Below are positions 24,409 to 36,395 of a DNA stretch of 64,000 bases, in pieces (within the stretch, counting starts at the first letter, position 1; each line of letters begins with the position of its first letter). The position numbers and the translations under genes are program-made. The stretch lies in contig JARWIR010000062.1 in assembly GCA_029959085.1 (NCBI GenBank), positions 2,294,001-2,358,000 on the forward strand. The letters run 5' to 3'. Below the pieces are notes generated by a model. It was given only the letters and a program-made list of their open reading frames with translations, was not told the origin of the DNA and did no database searches. Origin of the DNA: Nemophila menziesii (taxonomy: Eukaryota; Streptophyta; Magnoliopsida; Boraginales; Hydrophyllaceae).

Positions 24409-25625
24409 CAAATGCGTATTTTTGAGGAGGAAATGCACATTAAATTCGAATACGAGAAGACTTCCCCTATTAATAATCGTTGGAAGATCAACAATCATTT
24501 TTTGTACAGTAATATTATTTGATCAATTAATTATCTCTAAAATATGTCTTCAAAAATATTTTAACCAAAAAATGTAATTGGCTTAGTGAAACTCATAGTT
24601 CATTATCTTTTCTTATTCTTCAAATAATATGGGAAATTATATTATATTGTACATAGAGGAAAAACTAACTTGTTATATCACAAAAAGATCCCTACAATCG
24701 AACTTAATATTTGACGAGTCCCTTCGTCTTCTCTATTACTACAAATACTATAGAGACCTGTATATATTGGATAGGAACAAAATAAGCCCTTAAAAATTTC
24801 AACAACTAAAATATTTGAAACTATGATACCATTGTTGTAAACATAACTCAAAATTCAAGAAGTTTAAGGCTTACTGGAAAATTATAAAAATGATATATTA
24901 TGTAAAGTAAAAAACATAATTTCTAAAAAATACATTGAACTTTGGAATACATAACTAATGGTGAACCAATTTTTTATTCATTAAAAAAAATTTAAATAAT
25001 TAACAGTTGATTATCTCCGAGAAATCTAGACTTTTATAAAAAAAATTCAAAACCCTAAAAACTATGATAAAAACATAATTAACCATGAATATATTGTTTC
25101 TTTCACAACGCAAGATTTTCAATCTCTTTTATTTATAAGCTTTTATGATGATTGGGAATCTGTTGTAATTAAACCTAAAGGGTTAAATTTTTCTTTTATA
25201 TAATCCAAGAATATTTTAGACCAGTAAAGTTTCAATTGCTTCGAAAGAATAATAAATACTCCTTTCCCTTAATGATAAAATTAGGTTTCAAAACCCGTTA
25301 TATCAAAATATGTGGTTTGTCAATTTTTGGTATGAATTAAAAATATTATATATTTAATAAGTTCAGATTTTTTGGCACGAGCATAGTTCATCGGGTTCAA
25401 ATGACAACGCCCGTTTTTAGTCCAACCGAAATTTGCTTCTAGAACTTAGCAAACCCTAGATTATGTTTTAAAAATAAAGCTTCGGCATTACATCACCAAA
25501 ACCCAGTGATTATAAACATTTTTACACCTCTATAATTTATATTAAGGAACCATTTAGCTTTCTCTTCTTTGTACAATATCATATACTTCTTATTCTTCCC
25601 CCTACCCTCTGAAAACAAAGAAAAA

Positions 25626-26973
25626 CGTTTGTACTAATTTCCTCATATGAGGAACCAAATTTCCAAAACCTTGAACCCTTTTGGTTAGGATCTGACACAT
25701 TTATATATGTGGAAGACAACTACTTGGTTCAAAATGGTAGAAAAGTAGTAGTTTGTTTTAGGTCCAAGGCAAATAAAATGGTTGTATTAAATTCTACGAA
25801 AACTACTGTTGTATTTGTATTTGTATAAACCAGTAAAACAATATAGACTAATGCAGAAATAAAATAAAAGTAAATAATTAAATAACTTTACTTGTCGAGG
25901 CTCGGATTGGATCCGATGTCTTTAAGGTATTTAGGCCACGTACAGGTGTCTTACGTTTGTTGGCTTCAACCTCCAGGATACAACGACAAAACTATTCAAA
26001 AGAAACTGCCACACGAATTCTTAAGAATTTCAACGAACTTAATAATGCTGCTTCTTTCTATCTCTCTGTTATAATTTTAATGCTTTTGAAAAATGAATGA
26101 AGAAAATGGTTTAGTTGGCCAACTATTTATAGAAAATGAAAAGGTGCCTTGCCAAAGGTTGTGATGTTTCATTTTGGAGTTACAACGTTTACTTAAAAGA
26201 ACAAAAAACTTGGGCTAGTCCAAATGTATGAAACTAAGGCCCAAAAGCCCAACAAAGATGATGGTACAAGTTCATACCCCACCTAAGGCCAGACAAAGGT
26301 ATAGTCCTAAGGCCCAAAAGCCCAACAAAGCTAATGGTCATGGACCTAAGGCCCAAAAGCACAACAAAGCCCTTTTTTTTTCATTCTTTGTTTTATAAAA
26401 AAAATAAAAATAAAATAACATATATTATTTTTTTTTTCTTTTAATTTCTCCAAATTACATGACTCAATTTCTCATTCAATTTCAAATGATTTTAACCAAG
26501 TGAATATATTACGTTAATCTTTACGACTTGAATAAACGTATTAATATTCGAATCATTTCATTTAAATTGAGTCACCGACGAACATCGTAAACATGGTCAA
26601 CACTTGGGTAGAATATCATTTGTCCAACAACTACTACTACACAGCATAAGCCAAAGAGACAATACTTTATACTTGGCTTAGTTTATTGGGTAAATTTACT
26701 CCATACCTATATATATTTTATTTAAAAAAAATATTTTATGATATTTTTTTATTTAGTTTCATGTATATAAATTTTCCAGTGATGTATGTATGTGTGTCTT
26801 AATTAATATTGTCATTTTTCAATTTCTTGACAAGAACAAGATTTATACAAATATATTTTGAAAATATAGATCAATTATTAAAGAGGCAAGATTTTTGTAG
26901 TGGTGATGGATTTAACTGTTTAGGTCAAGAGGATGGTTATATTTTAATTCTATATCGGATAGGTGTGACATAG
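25626..26973 (+). pseudogene. Segment-A gene fossil, U6 copy, split by a solo LTR
   Basis: The ATG is changed (ACGTTTGTACTAAT). The conserved frame (TFIYVEDNYLVQNGR) has lost about 30 bp around the KDGVHIPKP segment, and after ATTCTACGAAAACTAC it is interrupted by the LTR. It resumes at ACTACTACACAGCATAAGCC (26636). The second frame (FENIDQLLKRQDFCSGDG) closes with TAG at 26971-26973. Dead; the family is unknown. Confidence 0.5.
25802..26634 (-). mobile_element. Solo LTR (823 bp) with 5-bp TSD
   Basis: The LTR is 25807-26629, starting TGTTGTATTTG and ending TTTGTCCAACA. It has TG...CA ends inside a 5-bp inverted repeat TGTTG/CAACA and is flanked by ACTAC on both sides (25802-25806 and 26630-26634). 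Intact units read straight through this site. A TATA box, CTATAAATAG, stands on the minus strand at about 26131-26122, some 500 bp from that strand's 5' end. Upstream of it are repeated TTGGGCTTTTGGGCC-type phrases, so the LTR probably faced left. No internal region or primer-binding site adjoins, so this is what LTR-LTR recombination leaves. Confidence 0.92.
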
Positions 26974-29083
26974 AGGAACTAAGTGGTTGTAAATTAAGTA
27001 CTTCTAGTATGTGTAGTGGTATCCAATAAATTGATGTTTTATTTGGATTTTATTCTAAACAATATCTATTTTGTTATACATTTTGAATGAAACTTTATGT
27101 TACTCCCTAGATAGGATAAGTTGACATTTTATATACTATCATTGTTTACTATTATATTGATATGGAATTCTCCTCCAAAGGAGAACCATTAGAAACATAT
27201 ATAGTTTGGTGATCTGTTTTTTATAATTTTTAAAATTTGTTATTATTTTTTTATTTAAAAAATTTAGACAGTTAGGTACTTTATGGAAATGTTCTTTTAA
27301 AATTTTAAATATTATAGACCAATTTTTTATCTTTATTATACAAATGTGTCTCTATATTTGTGATAATAGATATGTAGATATTAGTTGATGTACTTGTACT
27401 TGTCTTACAAATAAAATTATTTTTGTTTGGATATATGTTTCTCTTATAAGACCATATAAATATGTTTTCTCCTTGATAGTAAGATAAATAAGACCAAAAA
27501 TCCATTCACAATCATATAAATTTGATTAAATAATATTCTTTAATACTTTTAATAGATTATTTGTTTCGTGAAGAACTTTTATTATTCAAATGACAAGGTT
27601 GTTGGCCATTATATTTCAATAATGTAAGGTTTTCCATCTAGTATACAATAAATTTATTGATTTTAATATAATTATTTTAGAGTTTTCTCTCACATTTTTT
27701 ATGATAATATAATTAAATATGATGATTAGATATTAATACAGTTATATATGAATTCTTTTAACGGTGATCTTACTATCTTCACCATCAACTATTAAGCTTT
27801 GAAGGTATAGCTGGATTTGGTCGGGTTTCATTACTTGATGAGTAGATGCGGCTCTTAAAGCCCAACCCAAATCTGATTCTGATACCTACGCTCAACATTG
27901 ATAATGGAATTTGCTTTTGCTGCTCCATTCGTTTTCCTATCGAATTATAAACTTAAACGAGATGTAATGAAAAATGTTCCATGTCAGAGACATTATGAAA
28001 AAGAGGATTGTAAGAGGTGTGGCCGGATGGGGATATATATACAAATGGCTCTCACCGGGTGGGTGAAAACTGTATCTACATTACACTCTAGTTTGACCAT
28101 AGTTATTTATTGAGTCATTATGTGTTTATTTGTTAAAAAAGAGACTTTTTCTATGTCCTTTTTATTTATAAAGTCGAAGTAATATTAAGAATGTATATAT
28201 AATTAATGGTAATATTTTAGTCTTTTATTCGTTAAATTTAGTTAGAGTGATATATCTCTTTTTTCCAATTTAGTCCCTCATTGTCACTAAAATTTCAAGA
28301 TTATTTCATCATGTTTTTAAGGTGTCCTACTCTTAGTTCCTCCGGTTTAAACGGGAGAGAATCTTAACATTTAAATATGCTTGAAGTTTGCATTCTTTCA
28401 TTTGAATTTCCTATGTTACCATTGTTCGGATTGTATGCCTAAAACGATGACTTTTCACATTGGAATAATGAATATAAAGGTAATATGGTCATAATTAAAA
28501 TAATGTGTACTAGATGCAAATGATAATCACATATAATGACATAGTGTGAGGTCAACTGATGTTCGAAATAAATTTTTATTTTCAATCTCTTTTATCTATG
28601 AGGTTTTATGGTGATTGGGAAATGTGTTGTAATTAAACCTAAAGGGTTAAATTTTTCTTTTATATAATCTAAGAATATTTTAGACCAGTAAGGTTTCAAT
28701 TGCTTTGTAAAATAATAAATACTCATTTCCCTTAATGATAAAATTAGTTTTCAAAACCCGTTAGATCAAAATATGTGTTTTGTCAATTTTTGGTATGAAT
28801 TAAAAATATTATATATTTAATAAGTTTAGATTTTTTGGCACGAGCTTAGTTCATTGGGTTTTAAATGACAAGGCCCCCTTTTAAGACCAACCAAATTTTT
28901 CTTCTAGAAGCTCACAAACCCTAGATTATGGTTTGAAAATAAAGCTCCGCCGTCACATTACCAAAACCCAGTGATTATAAACATATTTACACCTCTATGA
29001 TTTATATTAATAAAACATTTAGCTTTCTCTTCTTTGTACAATATCATTTACTTCTTATTCTTCCCCTACCCTCTGAAAAAAAA

Positions 29084-29572
29084 ATGTTTGAACTAATTTT
29101 CTCATATGAGGAACCAAATTTTCAAAACTTGAACCCTTTTTGTTAGGATCTGACACATTTATATATGTGGAAGACAACTACTTGGTTCAAGATGGTGGAA
29201 AAGATGGTGTACACATTCCAAAACCAACCATAGTAGTTTGTTTTAGGTCCAAGTCAAATAAAATGGTTGTATTAAATTCTACGGAAACTACTACTACACA
29301 GCATAAGCCAAAGAGACAATACTTTATACCTAGCTTAGTATATTGGGTAAATATTCTCCATACCTATATATTTTATTTTTAAAAAATATTTTATGATATT
29401 TTTTTATTTAATGTCATGTATATAAATTTTTCTGTGATGTATGTATGTATTTGTGTCCCAATTAATATTGTCATTTTTCAATTTCTTGACTAGAACAAGA
29501 TTAATACAAATATATTGTGAAAATATAGAGGATGTTTATATTTTAATTTTAAATCGGATAGGTGTGACATAG
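29084..29572 (+). pseudogene. Segment-A gene fossil, U7 copy
   Basis: The ATG at 29084 (MFELIFSYEEPNF) shifts frame near the run of T before 29140. The conserved frame (GSDTFIYVEDNYLVQDGGKD, HIPKPTIVVCF, TTTTQHKPKRQYFIPSLVYW) then runs to TTGGGTAAATATT. The second frame is shortened: after YCENIE-type sequence it jumps to DVYILILNRIGVT and TAG at 29570-29572, losing the CSGDGFNCLG part. Non-functional and of unknown family. Confidence 0.5.
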
Positions 29573-30344
29573 AGGACCTAAGTGGTTGAAAAATTAATTA
29601 ATTCTAATATGTGTAGTGGTATCCAATGAATTGATGTTTAATTTGGATTTTATTCTAAACAAGATCTTTTATGTTATACATATAATGGAACTTTATGTTC
29701 CTCCCTAGATAGGAGAAGTTGACATTATATATACTATCATTATTTATTATTATATTGATATGAAATTCTCCTCCAAAGGAGAGCCATTAGAAACATATAT
29801 AGTTTGTTGATCTGATTTTTTTTTATACTTTTTAAAATTTGTTATTATTTTAATTTAAAAAATTTAGATAGTTAGGTACTTTATGGAAATGTTCTTTTAA
29901 AATTTTAAATTCTATAGACCAATTTTTTATCTGTATTATACAAATTTGCCTCTACTTGATGTACTGTACTTGTCTTAGAAATAGGTTGGATTTCGAGATC
30001 CATCCATTATGTATTAATAGTTTTACAAATAAAATTATTTTTGTTGGGATATATGTTTCTTTTATTAGACCATATAAATACGTTTTATCCTTGATAGTAA
30101 GATAAGGAAGATCAAAAAACCATTCACAATCATATAAATTTGATTAAATAATATTTTTTTATACTTTTGTTAGGTTATTTGTTTCGTGAAGAACTTTTAT
30201 TATTCAAATGACAAGGTCGTTGGCCATTACATTTCAATAAAGTAAGGTTTTCCTTCTAGTATACTATAAATTTGTTGACTTTAATATAAGTTCTTTTAGA
30301 TTTTTCTCTCACATTTTCTATGATAATATGATTAAATATTATGA

Positions 30345-32053
30345 TTATATCAAGGGTGATTGACTAGAAGAGTCCACGAGCCACCACTGATTGCCCATCA
30401 GGTCCAGCCAATCACAAATGACAAGCTTACCCTCCGTGACCATTAATTATAATTTTGTTACCAAAACCAATTTTGCTAATATCACGCAATCAGTCAAAAA
30501 TTAGAATATCAAATTTGAAACGCCAAAAAAAATCAAAGCCCGTTACCCATCGTCGTCTTCAAGGTTTCAAAGGACAAACCCTACGCCATCAACACAGAGA
30601 TATTGCAGAGGGTGTATAACCTCAACACATAGATGGGTTATATGCTGTTTTTGGTGGTGTGTGTATACGAATTTTAATGTAATATGTTTATTTGTCAATT
30701 CAATGACTGTTCTGTTGGTGTGATAGTACAAACATATGGTATATACTAATTAGCTTTAAAACAGGGTGGATCATGTTTGTTGTACTGATGGGTTGTTCAT
30801 GATAAGTGATGGTATATAACTAAACGTAAATTAATAATAAACACGATGGGTATTGCTTCGTAATATCGATGGTGTGACTGTTGAATTGGGTGGGTTAGAC
30901 GTTTTTGCCTTAAAGTGGTGGTGGGTTATGTATATTTTGTTGATGGGTTGCATATTATAACTAATGGGTTATGATAGTCACATGTTTAAACTGACTAATT
31001 ACAAAACAACAATATGTAAGGGACATAAAACATTCTTTTATTCATAAATGGAGTAGTTCAAACTAATAACTGAGTGTGCATAAAAATACACTTATTGATA
31101 GATAAAACCAAGAAAAATAAAATGTACGAGTAACGATAGATTAACTACGAGGTTTAGGACATGTAGATCGGTTGTGGTACGTATATGTGTGACAGTTGCT
31201 ACACATTCGTCGTTGTGAAGCATCTGCACGCTCTCGTTCTGATGGGAACCTCTTCTTCTTTGGTCTACCAGACTGAGTACACTAGCTCAAACTCCTTATC
31301 AACCAACGCTGCCCATGTTTCTTTCGCACAATTTTTTATTGACTCGTAAGAATCAAATAATATGAATAACTTCAAAGCCTTCTCTTCGTTGAAACGGATA
31401 CGAAGAGCACGTTGGTAGCCATGTCTAATTAAACACAACAAAGAAGAATGTATATCTTAGCAAAAAACAAAATTGTGCTGCATATTATAACAACCCTTAA
31501 AGAACCATTGTAACGCTATACATAATATGAATGATTATAGGCTGTTCTATAAGTCTGTAAACATTTAAACCTATCAAAATGATATATTCATATATTGTGA
31601 TGAATTGTTTTAGTATTCTGTAAACACTTAAATCTATCAAAAGCTAAATAAGAAAATGCTATATTCAAAAGCTTAATGTAATCAAAATGCGATAAAACAA
31701 ATAAAAGAAATAAAACTAAACATACCTTTGATGTCGACTGTGGATGAATGTTGTGATGAGTAATGCTGAAGCTAATAACGGTGGTCTGTCTGCACGAGTT
31801 GTGTTGTTAAAACGCTTAACAATTTACCATAATAAAAGTGTTATAATAACGGAATTTGATAGATATGCTACTTAATGGAATCAATTAATTGCGATAATCA
31901 TGGATATATATGATATTATCTGATTACGCAGGAGGGTAATGTTGGAATACTAAAGAATTCAATGGACCTGCTAGGGGAAAAAATAGGGGTTGGACCTGAT
32001 AGAAGTGTATAGTTGGGTTCTAGGACTTAATAGGGATTTATCTCTTATATTGA
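30345..32053 (-). mobile_element. MULE (Mutator-like) insertion, internally deleted
   Basis: The element is 30354-32044 (1691 bp). Its ends are imperfect inverted repeats: GGGTGATTGACTAG..AGTCC on the left and, complemented, GAGATAAATCCC..AGTCC on the right, with AGTCC at the same offset and ATCAGGTCCA again about 25 bp further in on both. It is flanked by TTATATCAA and TTATATTGA (7 of 9 alike), the 9-bp duplication length of Mutator elements. The same site is uninterrupted in U10 (GATTATATTGATACAG). It contains the C-terminal end of a transposase on the minus strand and is otherwise AT-rich and non-coding. Confidence 0.82.
31141..31430 (-). pseudogene. MULE transposase C-terminus, zinc-knuckle fragment
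   Basis: On the minus strand a frame from 31272 to the TAA at 31143-31141 reads SGRPKKKRFPSERERADASQ, then CSNCHTYTYHNRSTC and CPKPRS. This is the GRPKKKR linker plus CCHC knuckle usual at the end of MuDR-type transposases. The knuckle here is C-x2-C-x5-H-x4-C, one residue longer than the usual C-x2-C-x4-H-x4-C. The frame is preceded by a splice-acceptor-like TACTCAG. Upstream (31429-31275) another frame, AKETWAALVDKEFELVYSVW, may be the previous exon or may be frameshifted. The DDE catalytic region is not present, so the piece is inactive. Confidence 0.7.
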
Positions 32054-33349
32054 TATAGGTAAATATGAAATTTTTAGAAGGTGATCTGACTATCTTCACC
32101 ATCAACGACTAAGCTCTGGAGCTCTAGCTGGATTTGCTCGGGTTTCAATCCTTGATGATTAGATGCGGCCCCTAAAGCCCATCTTATTTCTGATTTTGAT
32201 TCCTACGCTCAACGCTGATAATGAAATTTTCTTTTGCTACTCCATTCGTTTTACTATCGAATTATACACTTAAACGAGATGTAATGAATAATGTTCAATG
32301 TCAGAGACTTTATGAAAAATAGGTTTGTAAGAGGTGTGGCCGGATGGGGATATATATACAAATGGCTCTCACCGGGTGGGTGAAAACTATATATGCATTA
32401 CACTCTAGATTGACCATAGTTATTTAATGAGTCATTATGTGTTTCTTTGTTAAATAAGAGTCTTTTCCTATGTATTTTTTAATTATAAATTCGAACTAAT
32501 ATTAGTAATGTATATATAATTAATGGTAATATTTTAGTCTTTTATTCGTTAAACTTAGTCAGAGTGATATAACTATTTTTTCCAATTTAGTCCCTTATTG
32601 TCACTAAAATTTCAAGATTATTTCACCATGTTATAATGGTGTCCTACTCTTAGTCCCTCCGGTTTAAACGAGGGAGAATTTTAACATTTAAATATGCTTG
32701 AAGTTTGCATTTTTTCATTTGAATTTCCTATGTTACCATTGTTCAGATTGTATGGCTAAAACGACAACTTTTCACATTGAAAGAATGAATATAAAAGTAA
32801 TATGGTCATAATTAAAATCATGTGTACTAGATGCAAATGACAATCACATATAATAACATAGTGCAAGGTTAACTGATGTTCGAAATGTAAGACAACTTCC
32901 ACCAAACAACAAGAACAATGGGATTTTGCATCCGAGAATTAAGCAACAACAATATGGACCATATGCCATCTTCTAGCTTGACCACTAAAATGTCGACCCT
33001 ATGCCTTATACGATTGACAACTAGGAATAATTTAACTTGCAACACAAACAACATCGACATTGACAACTAGGATTTGTAGTCAGGATCACGAGGGATTTGG
33101 CATTTCACAGTTTGACACTGAAATGCAGAAGTTATGTTAATTACTTCTACCGTGGTTTGAACTAGGATTCTACTTAGAAAAAAAGGTTTGGGTTATTCAA
33201 ACCAAATTATTGAGCTCATAAAAGCCCTAATTTGTTTTTAAGCCTATATATACCATCAAATATCATTAGTGAATCAATTTTGGCTAGAATTTGAGCTCCC
33301 TTTAGTCATTTGAGAAGAGAAGGGGCTTATTTAGCAAAGAGAAGAAAGA

Positions 33350-33948
33350 GAAGAGTTACATCACCCTCTATGTGTCCCTCCTTGTTAGTTTCAAGAAACC
33401 AAGACTCAAAACTACCCTCATCATCACAAACCTTCATAGCTTTGGGAAATGAAAGAAAGATATGTTACATCATTTCTTCTGGGAGATTATAAAAGTGGTA
33501 ACTTTGAGTGAAGGAGCATTACGCATTATAAAATATAACTCCAAACCAAGTATTACCATTACAACAATTAAATATAAAAAAATAAGTTTTATGGGTATTT
33601 TTGCATACCAAATTGTGATTCAAAACGAAGGATATGTAGGGTTGTTGGATGATGAAGGTATAGTCAATTTTTTATTTCTAAGGGAGTAATAACTTGATAG
33701 TTTGAATGTGTCTTATAGCTTCCCTTAGGTGAATGAGATGAAATAATTTTATATTCCTCCTCCAAAGAATGGAACAAGATATGAACAATGAATTTTGCTG
33801 CAGGTGAAACACTTTTAAAATAAGCTTAGTAGTTCTACCTAATCCATTAGCACGTAGGAGTTCCCATTACTTTTGAAAAATTTCATAATCTTGTAATTTG
33901 ATCAGGATATGAGCCGATATCCATTTGTCACTCCAATTATCAATCATT
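33350..33948 (-). pseudogene. LINE ORF2 C-terminal fossil (segment D), U7, truncated
   Basis: The zinc-binding-like block (about 33470-33370) and part of the WMHHGNLN/DKWI block (33948-33790) remain. The GFRKFE-type block was removed by a deletion joining CAATTATCAATCATTGATAA directly to the middle of the MITE. Non-functional. Confidence 0.65.
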
Positions 33949-33949
33949 G

Positions 33950-34238
33950 ATAACAAATCATACGACCTTTTCTCGAGCCGATCTAGAGTTATTAATGAAT
34001 AATGTGTTTTTGTATAGGTTTAACAATATATTTATTGATAACGAAAACATTAAATTACATATCATAAATTTTTAACGAGTTAACGAACGAGCTCGAGCGT
34101 ACGTATTTTTTTAACGAACGAGTTCGAACATTTTTTTTTCTTCGTTTGTAAAGACGAACGAGTTCGAACGAACATTTTACCGAACCGAGCTCGAGCTGCT
34201 CGCGAGCGGCTTGGTTCGTTTACAGCCCTATTGATAGG
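33950..34238. mobile_element. hAT-type MITE remnant, U7 (left end deleted)
   Basis: Only the interior and right end remain, to GGTTCGTTTACAGCCCTA at 34230, followed by the target copy TTGATAGG (34231-34238). The left terminal repeat and left target copy went with the D deletion. Confidence 0.85.
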
Positions 34239-35849
34239 TATGTTCCAAAGGCTTTAGGAAATTGAAAAATAAACATCAAATAATTAGAAATGGTTTTGAA
34301 TCGAACCTAATAACTAGTTCAATATTATGTATTACATTATAGCCTCTTCGCACATGTAAGAATCATAGTATTCAAGGCTAACCATGAAGAGTGGGTAATC
34401 CATGAAGAGTAAATTAGATAGGCTCAAACACACTCTATCAAGCTTAATCCTTTAAATATTACCTATTTATTTGAAAATTAATAAGACATAGTTGTCCTTA
34501 GTTCATGAGACTGTAAAAATTGAGAGATGGATCTCTTATCACTGAGGCCATATTTATATAACAAATAATCTCTAATCACCGAGACTACATTGGACTTACG
34601 TATAATCCCTAATTAACGAAGATAAGTTGGACAAATGCGTATTTTCGAGGAGGAAATGCACATTAGATGCAAATACGAAACGACTTTCCCTAATAATAAC
34701 CTTTGGAAGATCAACAATCATTTTTTGTACAATAATTATTTGATCAATTAGTTATCTCTAAAATATAACATCAAAAATATTTCTACCCAAAAATGTGATT
34801 GGCTTAGTAAAACTCACAGTTCATTATCTTTCCTTATTCTCCAAATAATGTGGGAAATTATATGATATCCTACTGAGGGGAAAAACTAACTTTTTATACC
34901 TCAAAAGATCCCTACAATCAAAATTAAGATTTGTCGAGTCCCTTCGTCTTCTCTATTACTACAAATACTATAGAGACCCGTATAGATTGACTAGGAACAA
35001 AATAGGGCCCTCAAAAATTTCAACTAAAATATTTGAAACTATGATACCATTGTTGTAAACATAAATCAAAATTCAAGAAGTTTAAGGCTTACTAGAAAAG
35101 TATAGTAATGATATATTATGTAAAGTAAATAACATAATTTCTTAGAAATACATTGAGCTTTGGAATACATCATCAAAGGTGAACCAATTTTTTTATTAAT
35201 TAATTAAATTTTTTAAATATTAACATTTTATTACCTCCGATAAATCTAGAATTTTATACAAAATATTTCAAAATCCTAAAAACTATGATAAAAAATAATT
35301 AACCATGAATATATTGTTTCTTTCACAACAAATGACTTTCAATCTCTTTTATCTATGAGCTTTTATGATGATTAGAAAATGTGTTGTAATTAAACCTAAA
35401 GGGTTAAATTTTTCTTTTATATAATCTAAGAATATTTTAGACTAGTAAGGTTTCAATGGCTTCGAAAGAATAATAAATACTCCTTTCCCTTAATGATAAA
35501 ATTAGTTTTCAAAACCCGTTATATCAAAATATGTTATTTGTCAATTTTTTGTATGAATTAAAAAATATTATATATTTAATAAGTGTAGATTTTTTGGCAC
35601 GAGCTTAGTTCATTGGGTTCAAATGACAAGGCCCATTTTTAGTCCAACAGGAATTTGCTTCTAGAACTTCACGAACCCTAGATTATGTTTTAAAAATAAA
35701 GCTCTGCCGTCATATTACCAAAACCTAGTGATTATAAACATTTTACACCTCTATAATTTATATTAATGAACCATTTAGCTTTCTCTTCTTTGTACAATAT
35801 CATATACTTCTTATTCTTCCCCCTACCCTCTGAAAACAAAAAAAAAAGT

Positions 35850-36395
35850 TTGAACTAATTTTCTCATATAAAGAACCAAATTTCTAAAACCTTGAACCTT
35901 TTTTGTTAGGATCTGACACATTTATTATTGTGGAAGTCAACTACTTGGTTAAAAATGGTGGAATAGATGGTGTACACATTACAAAACCAACCATAGTAGT
36001 TTATTTTAGGTCCAAGTCAAATAAAATGGTTTTATTAAATTCTACCGATACTACTACTACACAGCATAAGCTAAAGAGACAATACTTTATACTTGGCTTA
36101 GCTTATTGGGTAAATATACCTATATATATAATATTTTTTTAAATTTTTTATCATATTTTTTTTATTTAATGTCATGTATATAAATTTTTCTGTCATGTAT
36201 GTATGTGTGTATGTGTGTATCAATTAATATTGTCATTTTTCAATTTCTTGACTAAAACAAGATTGATACAAATATATTGTGAAAATATAGATCAATTATA
36301 AAAAGACGCAAGATTTTTGTAGTGGTGATGGATTTAATTGTTTAGGTCAAAATGATGGTTATATTTTAATTCTAAATCGGATAGGTGTGACATAG
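35850..36395 (+). pseudogene. Segment-A gene fossil, U8 copy
   Basis: The usual ATG is AAG here (AAAAAAGTTTGAACTAAT). The conserved frame (GSDTFIIVEVNYLVKNGGID, TKPTIVVYF, TTTTQHKLKRQYFILGLAYW) is open to the donor-like TTGGGTAAATATA. The second frame is shifted by an extra base (ATTATAAAAAGACGCAAG) before FCSGDGFNCLGQ-type sequence and the closing TAG at 36393-36395. Family unknown. Confidence 0.48.

Larger units (their letters stand above)
21280..25097. repeat. Unit U5: segments B, C, D, MITE and E
   Basis: Unit homology resumes right after the CACTA end, a few dozen bases before segment B (GGATTAGATATTTATAAAGT matches GATTAGATATTAATACAGT of U6). B and C were already present at 16490-17498, so they flank the foreign block on both sides. 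D carries the LINE fossil, the MITE lies at 23532-23898, and E contains a 108-bp tandem duplication. Segment A is absent. Confidence 0.9.
25098..28569. repeat. Unit U6: A (with solo LTR), B and C, truncated
   Basis: A normal segment A is split by a solo LTR at 25807-26629. B and C follow to GTTCGAAAT at about 28569, where the sequence jumps to segment A of U7 through about 8 T/A-rich bases. The remainder of C, plus D, MITE and E, is deleted (about 3 kb). Confidence 0.9.
28577..35317. repeat. Unit U7, with MULE insertion and a D/MITE deletion
   Basis: A (28577-30344), a 1.7-kb MULE (30354-32044), then B and C, D up to about 33948, a deletion that removes the rest of D and the left end of the MITE, the MITE right part (to 34230), and E. 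In segment A the two gene-like frames lie closer together because about 70 bp of the second frame is lost. Confidence 0.9.
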
